64,000 nucleotides of DNA from Pseudomonas cavernicola (GTDB lineage Bacteria; Pseudomonadota; Gammaproteobacteria; Pseudomonadales; Pseudomonadaceae): the NCBI RefSeq assembly GCF_003596405.1, contig NZ_QYUR01000002.1, positions 310,001 through 374,000 of the forward strand, read 5' to 3'. Below, piece by piece: positions 56,100-64,000 of this stretch. Within the stretch, counting starts at the first letter, position 1; each line of letters opens with the position of its first letter. A program made the translations under genes and the position numbers. The notes under the pieces were generated by a model. The model searched no databases. It saw only the letters and a program-made list of their open reading frames with translations, and was not told the DNA's origin.

Positions 56100-57260
56100 T
56101 CAGTTAAACAAACCGAAGAAGAACAGCCGAATGCTATCCCACACACGGCGGAAGAAGCCACCTTCGTCGACCGTTTCGAGGGCGATCAGGTCGGCGCTAT
56201 GCACCACGGTATCACCCAGTTTGACCTCAACCTTGCCGATCACATCGCCTTGCTTGATCGGCGCAATCAGCTGCGGAGTCATGCTCATGCTGGCTGCCAG
56301 CTTCTTCAGCTGGCCCTTCGGCAGGGTCATGGTCAGATCCTGGGCCAGGCCAGCCTTGACCTGACGAACGGCACCTTTCCACACCGGAGCTTGCGCCAAC
56401 TCGGCACCCTTCTGGTAGAAGGTCTGGGTTTCGAAGAAGCGGAAGCCGTAGGTCAGCAATTTCTGGGTTTCCGCCGCCCGGGCCTGCTCGCTGTTAGTAC
56501 CGAACACGACGGAGATCAACCGCATGCCGTCACGCACGGCCGAGGACACCAGGCAGTAACCCGCCTCATCGGTATGGCCGGTTTTCAGACCGTCAACGGT
56601 CTTGTCGCGCCATAGCAGCAGGTTACGGTTGGGCTGTTTGATGTTGTTCCAGAAGAACTCTTTCTGCGAGTAGATGGCATAGTGCGCTGGGTCTTCGTAG
56701 ATGATCGCGCGGGCCAGACGCGCCATGTCATGCGCCGTGGAGTAATGCTCGGGGTTGGGCAACCCTGTTGCGTTCATGAAGTGGCTGCCGCTCATGCCGA
56801 GCTTTTCCGCAGTGACATTCATCATGTCGGCGAACGCGTCTTCGCTACCGGCGATGTGTTCGGCGATCGCAACGCTGGCGTCGTTACCGGACTGAATGAT
56901 GATGCCGTGCAGCAGGTCACTGACCGATACCTGGGTGCCAACCTGGATGAACATCCGCGAACCACCGGTACGCCAGGCATTTTCGCTGACAGTCACCAGA
57001 TCGCCCTCGCCAATCTGGCCGCGGCGAATCTCCAGAGTCGCCATGTAGGCGGTCATCAACTTGGTCAGGCTGGCCGGCGGCAAACGCTGATCGCCATTGC
57101 TCTCGACCAACACGTTGCCGCTGGCGGCATCCATCAGCACATAAGCCTTGGCCGCCAGTTGCGGGGGCGCCGGAACAACCTGCTCGGCCGCCCAGGTAGC
57201 CGGCGCGGCGATCAACAGGACAAGTAGGCTCAAGCGTTGCGTAAAGGTGGTGATGTTCAT
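56100..57260 (-). CDS. dacC: D-alanyl-D-alanine carboxypeptidase (PBP5/6 type)
   Basis: A 386-aa periplasmic penicillin-binding protein trimming the terminal D-Ala of stem peptides. Signal residues 1-24; active-site motifs S64LTK, SGN at 123-125 and KTG in GLKTGHTDEAGY. The C-terminal amphipathic helix (FFRRVWDSIRLFFFGLF) anchors it to the inner membrane. Upstream of lipB-ybeD on the same strand, it follows rlpA, grouping envelope enzymes. Confidence 0.95.
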   Translation of the reverse strand: MNITTFTQRLSLLVLLIAAPATWAAEQVVPAPPQLAAKAYVLMDAASGNVLVESNGDQRLPPASLTKLMTAYMATLEIRRGQIGEGDLVTVSENAWRTGGSRMFIQVGTQVSVSDLLHGIIIQSGNDASVAIAEHIAGSEDAFADMMNVTAEKLGMSGSHFMNATGLPNPEHYSTAHDMARLARAIIYEDPAHYAIYSQKEFFWNNIKQPNRNLLLWRDKTVDGLKTGHTDEAGYCLVSSAVRDGMRLISVVFGTNSEQARAAETQKLLTYGFRFFETQTFYQKGAELAQAPVWKGAVRQVKAGLAQDLTMTLPKGQLKKLAASMSMTPQLIAPIKQGDVIGKVEVKLGDTVVHSADLIALETVDEGGFFRRVWDSIRLFFFGLFN

Positions 57261-57318
57261 CCGTCTCTCGAAGTCACTAATGGCAAACAGGCCCTTGCGG
57301 GCAAATCGGTCGAAGCCG

Positions 57319-58332
57319 TTATTCCGGCTTCACTAAGGTCGGTTGGCCCAGCTTGGCCAGCCGCACGCTGTCTTGCAGTTGCTCGGCTTCACCCTGCGTG
57401 TTGACCGGCCCCAGCCGCACTCGATGCAGGGTCTGCTGGTTGCGCACCACCGAGCTGATAAACACCGGGGCACTCACCGTCTCGCTCAGCTTGGCTCTGA
57501 GCAGTTCGGCAGCGTCCGGATTGGCGAAGGCGCCCACTTGGAGATACAGGCCAGAGGCTCCGACTGAAGCGTTTTTTTTTGCGTCGATCTGCACCGGCAG
57601 GACGGCCGCGGCATGCTGCTGGGGCGGTGGAGTGTACTGCTCGACCGGCTGGGCGATGGGCTGGGCGATGGATTGCGCCGCCGGTTGCGGCTGCGGTTGG
57701 GCCTTGGCCATTTGCGGCTGGGCCAGCACCATCGGCACCGGACGACCTTGCTGCGCCCACCACTCGTGCGGGTCGATGCCTTCGACCTTGACCCGTGCTG
57801 TACCGGTTTCGGCATAGCCGAGCTTCTTCGCCGCAGCAAAGGACAGGTCGATGATCCGGTCGGAATAGAACGGCCCGCGGTCGTTGACCCGCAGGATCAC
57901 GCTCTGGCCATTGTCCAGGTTGGTCACGCGCACATAGCTCGGCAGCGGCAGGGTCTTGTGCGCCGCACTCATGCCGTAGAGGTCGTATTTCTCGCCGTTG
58001 GCCGTGGCCTGGCCGTGGAACTTGGTGCCATACCAGGACGCGGTACCAGTCGCCTGGTAACGCCGCGAATCGGGCATCGGGTAATAGGTCTTGCCCAGCA
58101 CGGTGTAGGGGTTGGCCTTGTAGGCGCCGTAATGCGGCATTGGCACGGCGTCGGGAATCCGCGACACATCGACATCCCACCAGGGAGCGCCGTCCTTGTG
58201 CGGGCGAGAAAAATCGCCCGGCCCGGAAAGCGCCCCCGACTGCTCCGGTTGCGGGGCACGGCTGGTGGAGCAACTGGCCAGCAACAGCGCCAAAGCGCCA
58301 TACGCCGCCAGCTTAGTCGGCAGTGCCTGCAT
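57319..58332 (-). CDS. rlpA: Septal lytic transglycosylase RlpA
   Basis: A 337-aa outer-membrane lipoprotein with lipobox LLASC (acylated Cys21). A double-psi beta-barrel domain (~95-185; GTASWYGTKFHGQATANGE and VNDRGPFYSDRIIDLS) cleaves glycan lacking stem peptides. A Pro/Gln-rich linker leads to a C-terminal SPOR domain (~260-335) that targets denuded glycan at the septum. The ATG shares one base with the sltB1 stop (TAATG). Confidence 0.94.
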   Translation of the reverse strand: MQALPTKLAAYGALALLLASCSTSRAPQPEQSGALSGPGDFSRPHKDGAPWWDVDVSRIPDAVPMPHYGAYKANPYTVLGKTYYPMPDSRRYQATGTASWYGTKFHGQATANGEKYDLYGMSAAHKTLPLPSYVRVTNLDNGQSVILRVNDRGPFYSDRIIDLSFAAAKKLGYAETGTARVKVEGIDPHEWWAQQGRPVPMVLAQPQMAKAQPQPQPAAQSIAQPIAQPVEQYTPPPQQHAAAVLPVQIDAKKNASVGASGLYLQVGAFANPDAAELLRAKLSETVSAPVFISSVVRNQQTLHRVRLGPVNTQGEAEQLQDSVRLAKLGQPTLVKPE

Positions 58333-59342
58333 TACTTAGTGCCCCGTGCCTGGACCAGCAAGTCGGACAGCTGATGCACGGCCATGGCGTACATCGCGCT
58401 GCGGTTATAGCGGGTGATCACATAAAAGTTCGGCAGGCCCAACCAGTACTCGGGACCCGCCTCGCCATCGAGCCGGAAAGCGGTGACCGCCAGATCATCA
58501 CGCAACGCCTCATGACTGGCCCAGCCCAGCGCCCGTAGCTGGCCGACAGTCTTCACCGGGTCCAGCCCCTGGGTCAGCCCCTCGTCAGCCTTCTCGCCAT
58601 TGACCTGTGCAGTACTCACCACCGGCTCGCCGGTTACCCAGCCGTGACGTTTAAAGTAGCTGGCAACACTGCCAATCGCATCATCCGGATCACTCCAGAT
58701 GTTGATATGACCATCACCATCGAAGTCCACCGCATAAGCGCGGAAGCTGCTCGGCATAAATTGCGGCAGCCCCATGGCGCCAGCGTAGGAGCCTTTCAAG
58801 GTCAGCGGATCGACCTGTTGCTCGCGCGCCAGCAAGAGGAACTGCTTGAGTTCCTTGCGGAAGAATTCGGCCCGCGGCGGATAATCGAAGCCCAATGTCG
58901 ACAGGGCGTCAATCACCCGGTAGCTGCCAGTGTTGCCACCGTAGAAAGTTTCTACCCCGATGATCGCGACGATCACCTGCGCCGGCACCCCATACTCCTG
59001 CTCGGCCCGCGCCAACGCCGCTTCGTGCTGGCGCCAGAAGTCCACCCCACGGGCGATCCGCGAGTCGGTGATAAAGATCGGCCGGTAGTCTTTCCAGGGT
59101 TTGACCTTCTCCGCCGGGCGCGAGATGGCGTCGAGGATCGTCTGCTTGCGCTCGACTTCGCGAAACAGACTGACCAATTGTTCACCGGCAAAACCGTAGT
59201 CGCGGGTCATCTCCGCGACGAACTCGGCGACCTGCGGCGACCCCTCATAATCAGCGGCAAGCGCCTGGTGAGCGAAACCACAAATGCCAGCGAGGCCGAC
59301 CCAATGTGCCGTGCGAGTAGCCCAGCGACGCAAACCTAGCAT
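58332..59342 (-). CDS. sltB1: Lytic murein transglycosylase, SltB1/MltB type
   Basis: A 336-aa periplasmic MltB-family enzyme. Signal peptide of about 30 residues ends near QALAADY. The catalytic Glu is in IIGVETFYGGNTGSYRVIDA, then MGLPQFMPSSFRAYAVDFDG. It has no C-terminal PG-binding domain, unlike SltB3. ATG 59342 was chosen for a GAGGG site. Coupled to rlpA by a one-base overlap, so the two peptidoglycan cleavers are co-produced. Confidence 0.92.
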   Translation of the reverse strand: MLGLRRWATRTAHWVGLAGICGFAHQALAADYEGSPQVAEFVAEMTRDYGFAGEQLVSLFREVERKQTILDAISRPAEKVKPWKDYRPIFITDSRIARGVDFWRQHEAALARAEQEYGVPAQVIVAIIGVETFYGGNTGSYRVIDALSTLGFDYPPRAEFFRKELKQFLLLAREQQVDPLTLKGSYAGAMGLPQFMPSSFRAYAVDFDGDGHINIWSDPDDAIGSVASYFKRHGWVTGEPVVSTAQVNGEKADEGLTQGLDPVKTVGQLRALGWASHEALRDDLAVTAFRLDGEAGPEYWLGLPNFYVITRYNRSAMYAMAVHQLSDLLVQARGTK

Positions 59343-59359
59343 TAAATCCCTCACCCCAA

Positions 59360-60505
59360 TCAAACCTGAGCAATCCACTTACGATGCGTGTGGATTGCCA
59401 TTAAGACCCCAAACCCTGACATCAGCGTCACCAGCGAAGTTCCGCCGTAACTAATGAAAGGAAGCGGCACCCCTACTACCGGCAATAGGCCACTGACCAT
59501 GCCGATATTGACGAATACATAAACGAAGAAGGTCATCGTCAGGCTGCCGGCCATCAGCTTACCGAACAGCGTCTGCGCCTGGACAGTAATAACCAGGCCA
59601 CGAGCAATCAGTAGCGAGTAAACCAGCAGTAATAAACAGATGCCGACCAGGCCGAACTCTTCCCCAAGGACCGCAATGATAAAGTCCGTATGGCTTTCCG
59701 GCAAAAAATCCAGGTGCGACTGGGTGCCGAGCAGCCAACCTTTACCAAACACGCCGCCCGAACCGATCGCCGCCTTCGACTGAATGATGTTCCAGCCGGT
59801 ACCCAGCGGGTCGCTTTCCGGGTCGAGAAAAGTCAGCACCCGCTGCTTCTGATACGCGTGCATGACGAAGTACCACATGCCCACGGCGACCGGCACCACT
59901 GCCGCCACCGCGCCGAGAATCCAGCGCCACTGCAAGCCGCCCATGAACAGTACGAAAGCCCCCGAAGCGAGGATCAGCAACGCGGTACCCAGATCCGGCT
60001 GGCGGACGACCAACACAAACGGCACACCGATCATCGCCAAGCTGATCAGCAGATGTTTCAGGCGCGGTGGCAAGCTGCGTTTGGCCAGGTACCAGGCGAT
60101 GGTCGCCGGCATCAGGATCTTCATGAATTCCGCGGGCTGGAAGCGGATCACCCCGGGAATATTGATCCAGCGCGTGGCGCCCATGGCGTTATGGCCCATC
60201 ACATCGACCACCACCAGCAAACCGACGCCGATCACATAGCCCAGCGGTACCCAGCGCGCCAAAAAACGAGGCTCGAACTGGGCGATCACACACATCGCCA
60301 GCAGGCCAAGGCCGAATGAGCTGGCCTGTTTGATCAACAAATCCCAGTTTTTACCGCTAGCGGAATACAGCACGAACAGACTGCCGGCGGCCAACACCAG
60401 CAGCAGCAAGAGCAACAGACCGTCGATGTGCAGGCGCTGCAGCAGGCTGGCACGCCGGCGCATCACGTCCTCGTTGGACAGGGTGCGGTCGAAGTTACTA
60501 TTCAT
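59360..60505 (-). CDS. rodA: Rod-shape glycosyltransferase RodA
   Basis: A 381-aa SEDS-family polytopic membrane protein that polymerises peptidoglycan during elongation. About ten hydrophobic segments. SEDS motifs include ATRWINIPGVIRFQPAEFMK, containing the family Arg/Trp/Pro region, and PLPFISYGGTSLVTLM near the C-terminus. It overlaps mrdA by four bases; RodA and PBP2 act as one synthase. Confidence 0.96.
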   Translation of the reverse strand: MNSNFDRTLSNEDVMRRRASLLQRLHIDGLLLLLLLVLAAGSLFVLYSASGKNWDLLIKQASSFGLGLLAMCVIAQFEPRFLARWVPLGYVIGVGLLVVVDVMGHNAMGATRWINIPGVIRFQPAEFMKILMPATIAWYLAKRSLPPRLKHLLISLAMIGVPFVLVVRQPDLGTALLILASGAFVLFMGGLQWRWILGAVAAVVPVAVGMWYFVMHAYQKQRVLTFLDPESDPLGTGWNIIQSKAAIGSGGVFGKGWLLGTQSHLDFLPESHTDFIIAVLGEEFGLVGICLLLLVYSLLIARGLVITVQAQTLFGKLMAGSLTMTFFVYVFVNIGMVSGLLPVVGVPLPFISYGGTSLVTLMSGFGVLMAIHTHRKWIAQV

Positions 60506-62391
60506 AGGTGGGGAGCCTCGGCACTCAGGGGCGGCGCGTACTCGGCTTTCAACTGACCGTTTTCACCGAGCAGCCAGGCATCCATCACTTGCTTGACCAC
60601 CGGCGCGGCGACGCCCGAGCCGGACTCACCGTTCTCGACCATCACCGCCACCGCAATTTTCGGGTTATCCGCCGGGGCGAAGCCGATAAACAGCGCATGG
60701 TCGCGATGCCGTTCCTGGACCTTGGAGCGGTCGTATTTCTCGCCCTGCTTGATCGCCACCACTTGCGCCGTGCCGCTTTTGCCGGCAATCCGGTAAGCCG
60801 CGGTGTCGCCGACCTTGCGCGCGGTGCCGCGCGGGCCGTGCATCACCATCTGCATACCGTTGCTGACCTGCTGCCAGATGCTCGGATCACGCAGCACGAT
60901 GTCCGGCAGCGGGCTCGGATCAACCGGCGGCAGCCCTTCGATGGTTTTCGCCAAATGCGGGCGAATCCACTTGCCATGATTGGCGACCAGCGCGGTGGCT
61001 TGGGCCAATTGCAGCGGCGTGGCCTGCATATACCCTTGGCCAATCCCCAGAATCAGGGTTTCACCCGGGTACCAGGCCTGGCGGTAACGCGCACGCTTCC
61101 AGTCACGCGACGGCATCAGCCCGCTGGATTCCTCGAACATATCCAACGAAACGCGCTGACCAATACCGAAGCGGCTCATATAACTGTGCAGTCGGTCGAT
61201 GCCGAGCTTATGCGCGAGGTCGTAAAAGTAGGTGTCATTGGAGCGCATGATGGCCATCTCCATGTTCACCGAGCCGTCACCGGAGCGGTTCCAGTTGCGG
61301 TATTTATGATTGTAATTGGGTAGCTGATAGAAGCCTGGGTCATACACCCGCGAGGCCGGAGTCACCACACCGCTGTCCAGCCCGGCGACAGCGACCATCG
61401 GTTTGATCGTCGAGCCCGGCGGGTACAGGCCGCGCAGCACTCGGTTGAACAGCGGCCGATCGATCGAGTCACGTAGCTCTGAATAAGCCTTGAAGCCGAT
61501 GCCGGTGACGAACAGATTGGGGTCGAAGCTCGGCTGACTGACCATCGCCAGCACCTCGCCAGTGGCCGGATCGAGCGCCACCACCGAGCCACGCCGACCA
61601 CCCAGCGCCGCCTCCGCGGCTTCCTGCAGACGGATATCGAGGGTCAGGATCACATCCGCACCGGGAATCGGATCGGTACGTTTTAGCACTCGCAACACCC
61701 GGCCGCGGGCGTTGGTCTCAACCTCTTCATAGCCCACCTGGCCATGCAGCTGATCTTCGTAGAAGCGCTCAATCCCGGTCTTGCCGATGTGGTGGGTGCC
61801 GCTGTAGTTGACCGGGTCGAGCTTCTTCAACTCGGCTTCGTTGATCCGCCCGACATAGCCCACCGAATGAGCGAAGTGCTCCTTCTGCGGGTAATGGCGC
61901 ACCAACTGGGCAACCACCTCGACGCCAGGCAAACGGAACTGATTCACCGCGATACGGGCGATCTGCTCCTCGCTCAACTCGAACAGGATCGGTACCGGCT
62001 CGAACGGGCGCCGGCCCTGCTTCATCCGCCGCTCGAACAGCGTCCGATCTTCCTCGGTCAGTTCCAGCACCTCGACGATGACATCCAGCACCTGTTTCCA
62101 GTCACCGGCGCGCTCGCGAGTCATGCTCAGGCTGAAGCTCGGCCGGTTGTCGGCGATGATCACCCCATTGCGGTCGAAGATCAGCCCACGGGTCGGCGGA
62201 ATCGGCTGGACGTGAACGCGGTTATTCTCCGACAACGTCGAGTGGTATTCGTACTGAATCACCTGCAGGTAATACAGGCGCGCGATCAACATACAGACCA
62301 AGAAAAGGATGGCGCCAGCGCCTACCACAACGCGTTTGCGAACTTGGCGGGCGTCTTTCTCGTGGTCCTTCAGGCGAATCGGCTGCGGCAT
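60502..62391 (-). CDS. mrdA: Penicillin-binding protein 2
   Basis: A 629-aa class B transpeptidase of the elongasome, partner of RodA. One N-terminal membrane anchor (~20-40), a pedestal domain and the transpeptidase domain with S327TIK, SND at 384-386 and K538SGT. It overlaps rodA by four bases at its 3' end and lies 19 bases after rlmH. Confidence 0.96.
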   Translation of the reverse strand: MPQPIRLKDHEKDARQVRKRVVVGAGAILFLVCMLIARLYYLQVIQYEYHSTLSENNRVHVQPIPPTRGLIFDRNGVIIADNRPSFSLSMTRERAGDWKQVLDVIVEVLELTEEDRTLFERRMKQGRRPFEPVPILFELSEEQIARIAVNQFRLPGVEVVAQLVRHYPQKEHFAHSVGYVGRINEAELKKLDPVNYSGTHHIGKTGIERFYEDQLHGQVGYEEVETNARGRVLRVLKRTDPIPGADVILTLDIRLQEAAEAALGGRRGSVVALDPATGEVLAMVSQPSFDPNLFVTGIGFKAYSELRDSIDRPLFNRVLRGLYPPGSTIKPMVAVAGLDSGVVTPASRVYDPGFYQLPNYNHKYRNWNRSGDGSVNMEMAIMRSNDTYFYDLAHKLGIDRLHSYMSRFGIGQRVSLDMFEESSGLMPSRDWKRARYRQAWYPGETLILGIGQGYMQATPLQLAQATALVANHGKWIRPHLAKTIEGLPPVDPSPLPDIVLRDPSIWQQVSNGMQMVMHGPRGTARKVGDTAAYRIAGKSGTAQVVAIKQGEKYDRSKVQERHRDHALFIGFAPADNPKIAVAVMVENGESGSGVAAPVVKQVMDAWLLGENGQLKAEYAPPLSAEAPHL

Positions 62392-62410
62392 AACTAGGCT
62401 CTAGAGCCTC

Positions 62411-62878
62411 TTACTTGTGATAAGGGTGCCCGGACAGCACGGTCCAGGCGCGATAAATCTGTTCGCCGATCAAGATACGCACCAGTGGATGCGGCAAGGT
62501 CAGCGGCGACAGCGACCAGCGCTGCTCGCTGCGGGCCTGTACCTCGGGCGCCAGCCCCTCGGGGCCGCCGACCATCAAGTTGACGGTGCGCGCATCCAGG
62601 CGCCAGCGATCCAGCTCGACCGCCAACTGCTCGGTACTCCACGGGCGCCCTTCTACCTCAAGCGTGACGATCCGCTCGCCCGGCTGCACTTTCGCCAGCA
62701 TGGCTTCGCCCTCCTGACGGATCAGGCGGGCCACGTCGGCATTCTTGCCACGCGTATTCAAGGGGATTTCCACCAGCTCCAGCGGCAGCTCGGCGGGCAA
62801 ACGCTTGGCATATTCCTGCCAACCATCCTCCACCCAACGCGGCATCCGCGAACCAACGGCGATCAGACGCAGGCGCAA
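62411..62878 (-). CDS. rlmH: 23S rRNA pseudouridine-1915 N3-methyltransferase
   Basis: A 155-aa SPOUT-family methyltransferase acting on m3-pseudouridine 1915 of 23S rRNA. The knotted SAM site includes [11 protein letters not shown], and the C-terminus has [18 protein letters not shown], diagnostic for RlmH. It is in the rsfS-rlmH-mrdA run found in Pseudomonas and Escherichia. Confidence 0.95.
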   Translation of the reverse strand: MRLRLIAVGSRMPRWVEDGWQEYAKRLPAELPLELVEIPLNTRGKNADVARLIRQEGEAMLAKVQPGERIVTLEVEGRPWSTEQLAVELDRWRLDARTVNLMVGGPEGLAPEVQARSEQRWSLSPLTLPHPLVRILIGEQIYRAWTVLSGHPYHK

Positions 62879-62887
62879 CGGACGACC

Positions 62888-63277
62888 TTACTCTTGCTCA
62901 GGATTGAGCTGCTCGGAACTGTGATGCGCACGGCTCTGCTCGGCACCCTGCCAGAGACGCTCGAGGTCGTAGAACTGCCGGGTGGCGACCTGCATCACGT
63001 GCACCACCACATCGCCCAGGTCGAGCAGCGCCCACTCGCCCGTATCCAGGCCTTCGCTACCGAGCGGGCGCACGCCCTTTTCTTTGACCTTTTCCAGCAC
63101 GTTGTCGACCAACGACTTCACGTGGCGGCTGGAGGTACCGCTGGCAATCACCATGAAGTCGGTGATGCTGGTTTTCTCGCGCACATCAATCGTGGTGATG
63201 TCCTGTGCCTTGATGTCTTCCAGGGCGGCGATGGCCAGTTTGACCAGCTCTTCGCTTTGCATTGCTTTGTTCTTCAT
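62888..63277 (-). CDS. rsfS: Ribosomal silencing factor RsfS
   Basis: A 129-aa protein of the RsfS/Iojap family that binds uL14 and blocks subunit joining in stationary phase. Conserved core: [20 protein letters not shown] and [15 protein letters not shown]. The start is uncertain between ATG 63277 and ATG 63262; neither has a strong ribosome site. It lies 22 bases after nadD and 9 before rlmH. Confidence 0.93.
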   Translation of the reverse strand: MKNKAMQSEELVKLAIAALEDIKAQDITTIDVREKTSITDFMVIASGTSSRHVKSLVDNVLEKVKEKGVRPLGSEGLDTGEWALLDLGDVVVHVMQVATRQFYDLERLWQGAEQSRAHHSSEQLNPEQE

Positions 63278-63299
63278 AGATGACTCGTTTATCTCGTGT

Positions 63300-63944
63300 T
63301 CAGTTCGGCGCACGGTACAGCCCGTGCGCATGGATATAGGCCAGTACCGCGTCGGGCACCAGAAAACGCACCGACTTTCCGCTGGCCAGCAGATTCCGGA
63401 TCTGGGTAGCGGACACCGCTAAGGGTGTCTGCCAAACGAAAGCGATCTGCCCGCTCGGCCCGCTCAGGACCTGCGGGTCGCTGACACTGCGCGCCGCCAG
63501 CAAGTCGCGTAGCGCTTCCGGCGCCTCGCTGTCGGCATCCGGGCGTTGCAATACCAGGATATGGCAGTGTTCAAGCAGCTCTTCCCAGCGATGCCAGGTC
63601 GGTAGCCCGCAAAAGGCATCCCAACCCAACAACAGAAACAATTGATCCGCGGCCGCCAGTTCGGTCCGCAGGGACTCCAGGGTGTCGATGCTGTAGGACG
63701 GCATGTCGCGTTTCAGCTCGCGATCATCCACCTTCAACGGCGGCACTCCGGCTACCGCCTGCTCGACCATCGCCAGCCGATCGGCAGCGGACACTTGCGG
63801 CGTATCGCGGTGCGGCGGACGCGCGCTGGGAATCAGGCGCAGCTCTTCGAAACCGAGCTGCTCCGCCACTTCCAGCGCGCCGCGCAGGTGGCCGATATGG
63901 ATCGGATCGAAGGTGCCACCGAAAATCCCGACTTTTTTAGCCAC
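63300..63944 (-). CDS. nadD: Nicotinate-nucleotide adenylyltransferase
   Basis: A 214-aa enzyme forming nicotinate adenine dinucleotide in NAD synthesis. The nucleotidyl-transfer motif [15 protein letters not shown] is at residues 9-23, and [20 protein letters not shown] near the C-terminus completes the ATP site. The start is GTG at 63944, overlapping the end of proA by eight bases. Confidence 0.95.
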   Translation of the reverse strand: MAKKVGIFGGTFDPIHIGHLRGALEVAEQLGFEELRLIPSARPPHRDTPQVSAADRLAMVEQAVAGVPPLKVDDRELKRDMPSYSIDTLESLRTELAAADQLFLLLGWDAFCGLPTWHRWEELLEHCHILVLQRPDADSEAPEALRDLLAARSVSDPQVLSGPSGQIAFVWQTPLAVSATQIRNLLASGKSVRFLVPDAVLAYIHAHGLYRAPN

Positions 63945-64000
63945 GCAACTGACCGTCGCCGATCACCACGTACTTCTCGCAGGTCAGACCTTCCAGACCG
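63937..64000 (-). CDS. proA: Gamma-glutamyl phosphate reductase, C-terminal end
   Basis: The last 20 codons of a gene running in from the right edge, ending [26 protein letters not shown] followed by KY and GDGQ is the signature C-terminus of ProA, the second enzyme of proline synthesis. The stop overlaps nadD's GTG by eight bases. The rest lies outside the window. Confidence 0.85.
   Translation of the reverse strand, partial: GLEGLTCEKYVVIGDGQLRG

Overview
The window is chromosomal DNA of a GC-rich gammaproteobacterium, almost certainly a Pseudomonas. The right 60% is a typical Pseudomonas core: amn, an acyl-CoA dehydrogenase with its TetR regulator, a LadS-type hybrid kinase, thiD-thiE-hemL, miaB-ybeZ-ybeY-ybeX-lnt, leuS-lptE-holA, arfA, then lipA-lipB-ybeD-dacC-rlpA-sltB1-rodA-mrdA-rlmH-rsfS-nadD-proA. 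No tRNA, rRNA, CRISPR array, prophage or complete insertion sequence was seen.

Layout. 1-3.7 kb: accessory genes (dienelactone hydrolase, VOC protein, BaiN-like flavoprotein) around a decayed locus where fragments of an isochorismatase-family hydrolase and a GlxA-type AraC regulator abut, the first cut by a small inverted-repeat element. 3.8-10.7 kb: a minus-strand polyamine-type ABC importer cluster (LuxR regulator, ATPase, Tat-exported binding protein, two permeases, aldehyde dehydrogenase). 11-24 kb: RhlE-type helicase, DnaQ-like exonuclease, NYN-domain protein, isochorismatase-like hydrolase, YciC-like membrane protein, VOC protein, solute-binding protein/SDR pair, CDGSH protein, EEP-family enzyme, HrpB, lipoprotein, DinB/FieF pair. 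24-33 kb: Lrp regulator, DUF2788 protein, RluE-type pseudouridine synthase, MBL-fold protein, sterol-desaturase-like oxidase, AraC regulator, amn, acyl-CoA dehydrogenase/TetR. 33-64 kb: the core block above, dominated by envelope biogenesis (Lnt, LptE, two lytic transglycosylases, RlpA, DacC, RodA, PBP2), cofactors (thiamine, heme, lipoate, NAD) and translation (MiaB, YbeY, LeuS, ArfA, RlmH, RsfS).

The most unusual content is non-coding. At least two families of short transposase-less elements are present: a ~165-bp family with CTAG ends (two copies) and a ~180-205-bp family with GARCCTG ends and, in two copies, 3-bp TNA target duplications. A ~75-bp palindrome beginning GTAGGCTGGG occurs five times, four of them between convergent genes, and REP-like hairpins are scattered. 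Several of these repeats begin exactly at, or supply, the stop codon of the neighbouring gene. Other leads are a candidate minus-strand small RNA upstream of the Lrp gene, a strong hairpin inside the arfA coding sequence, and three 23-bp-spaced direct repeats near the left edge. No wholly new multi-gene system was recognised; calls rest on reading motifs and gene order without database searches.
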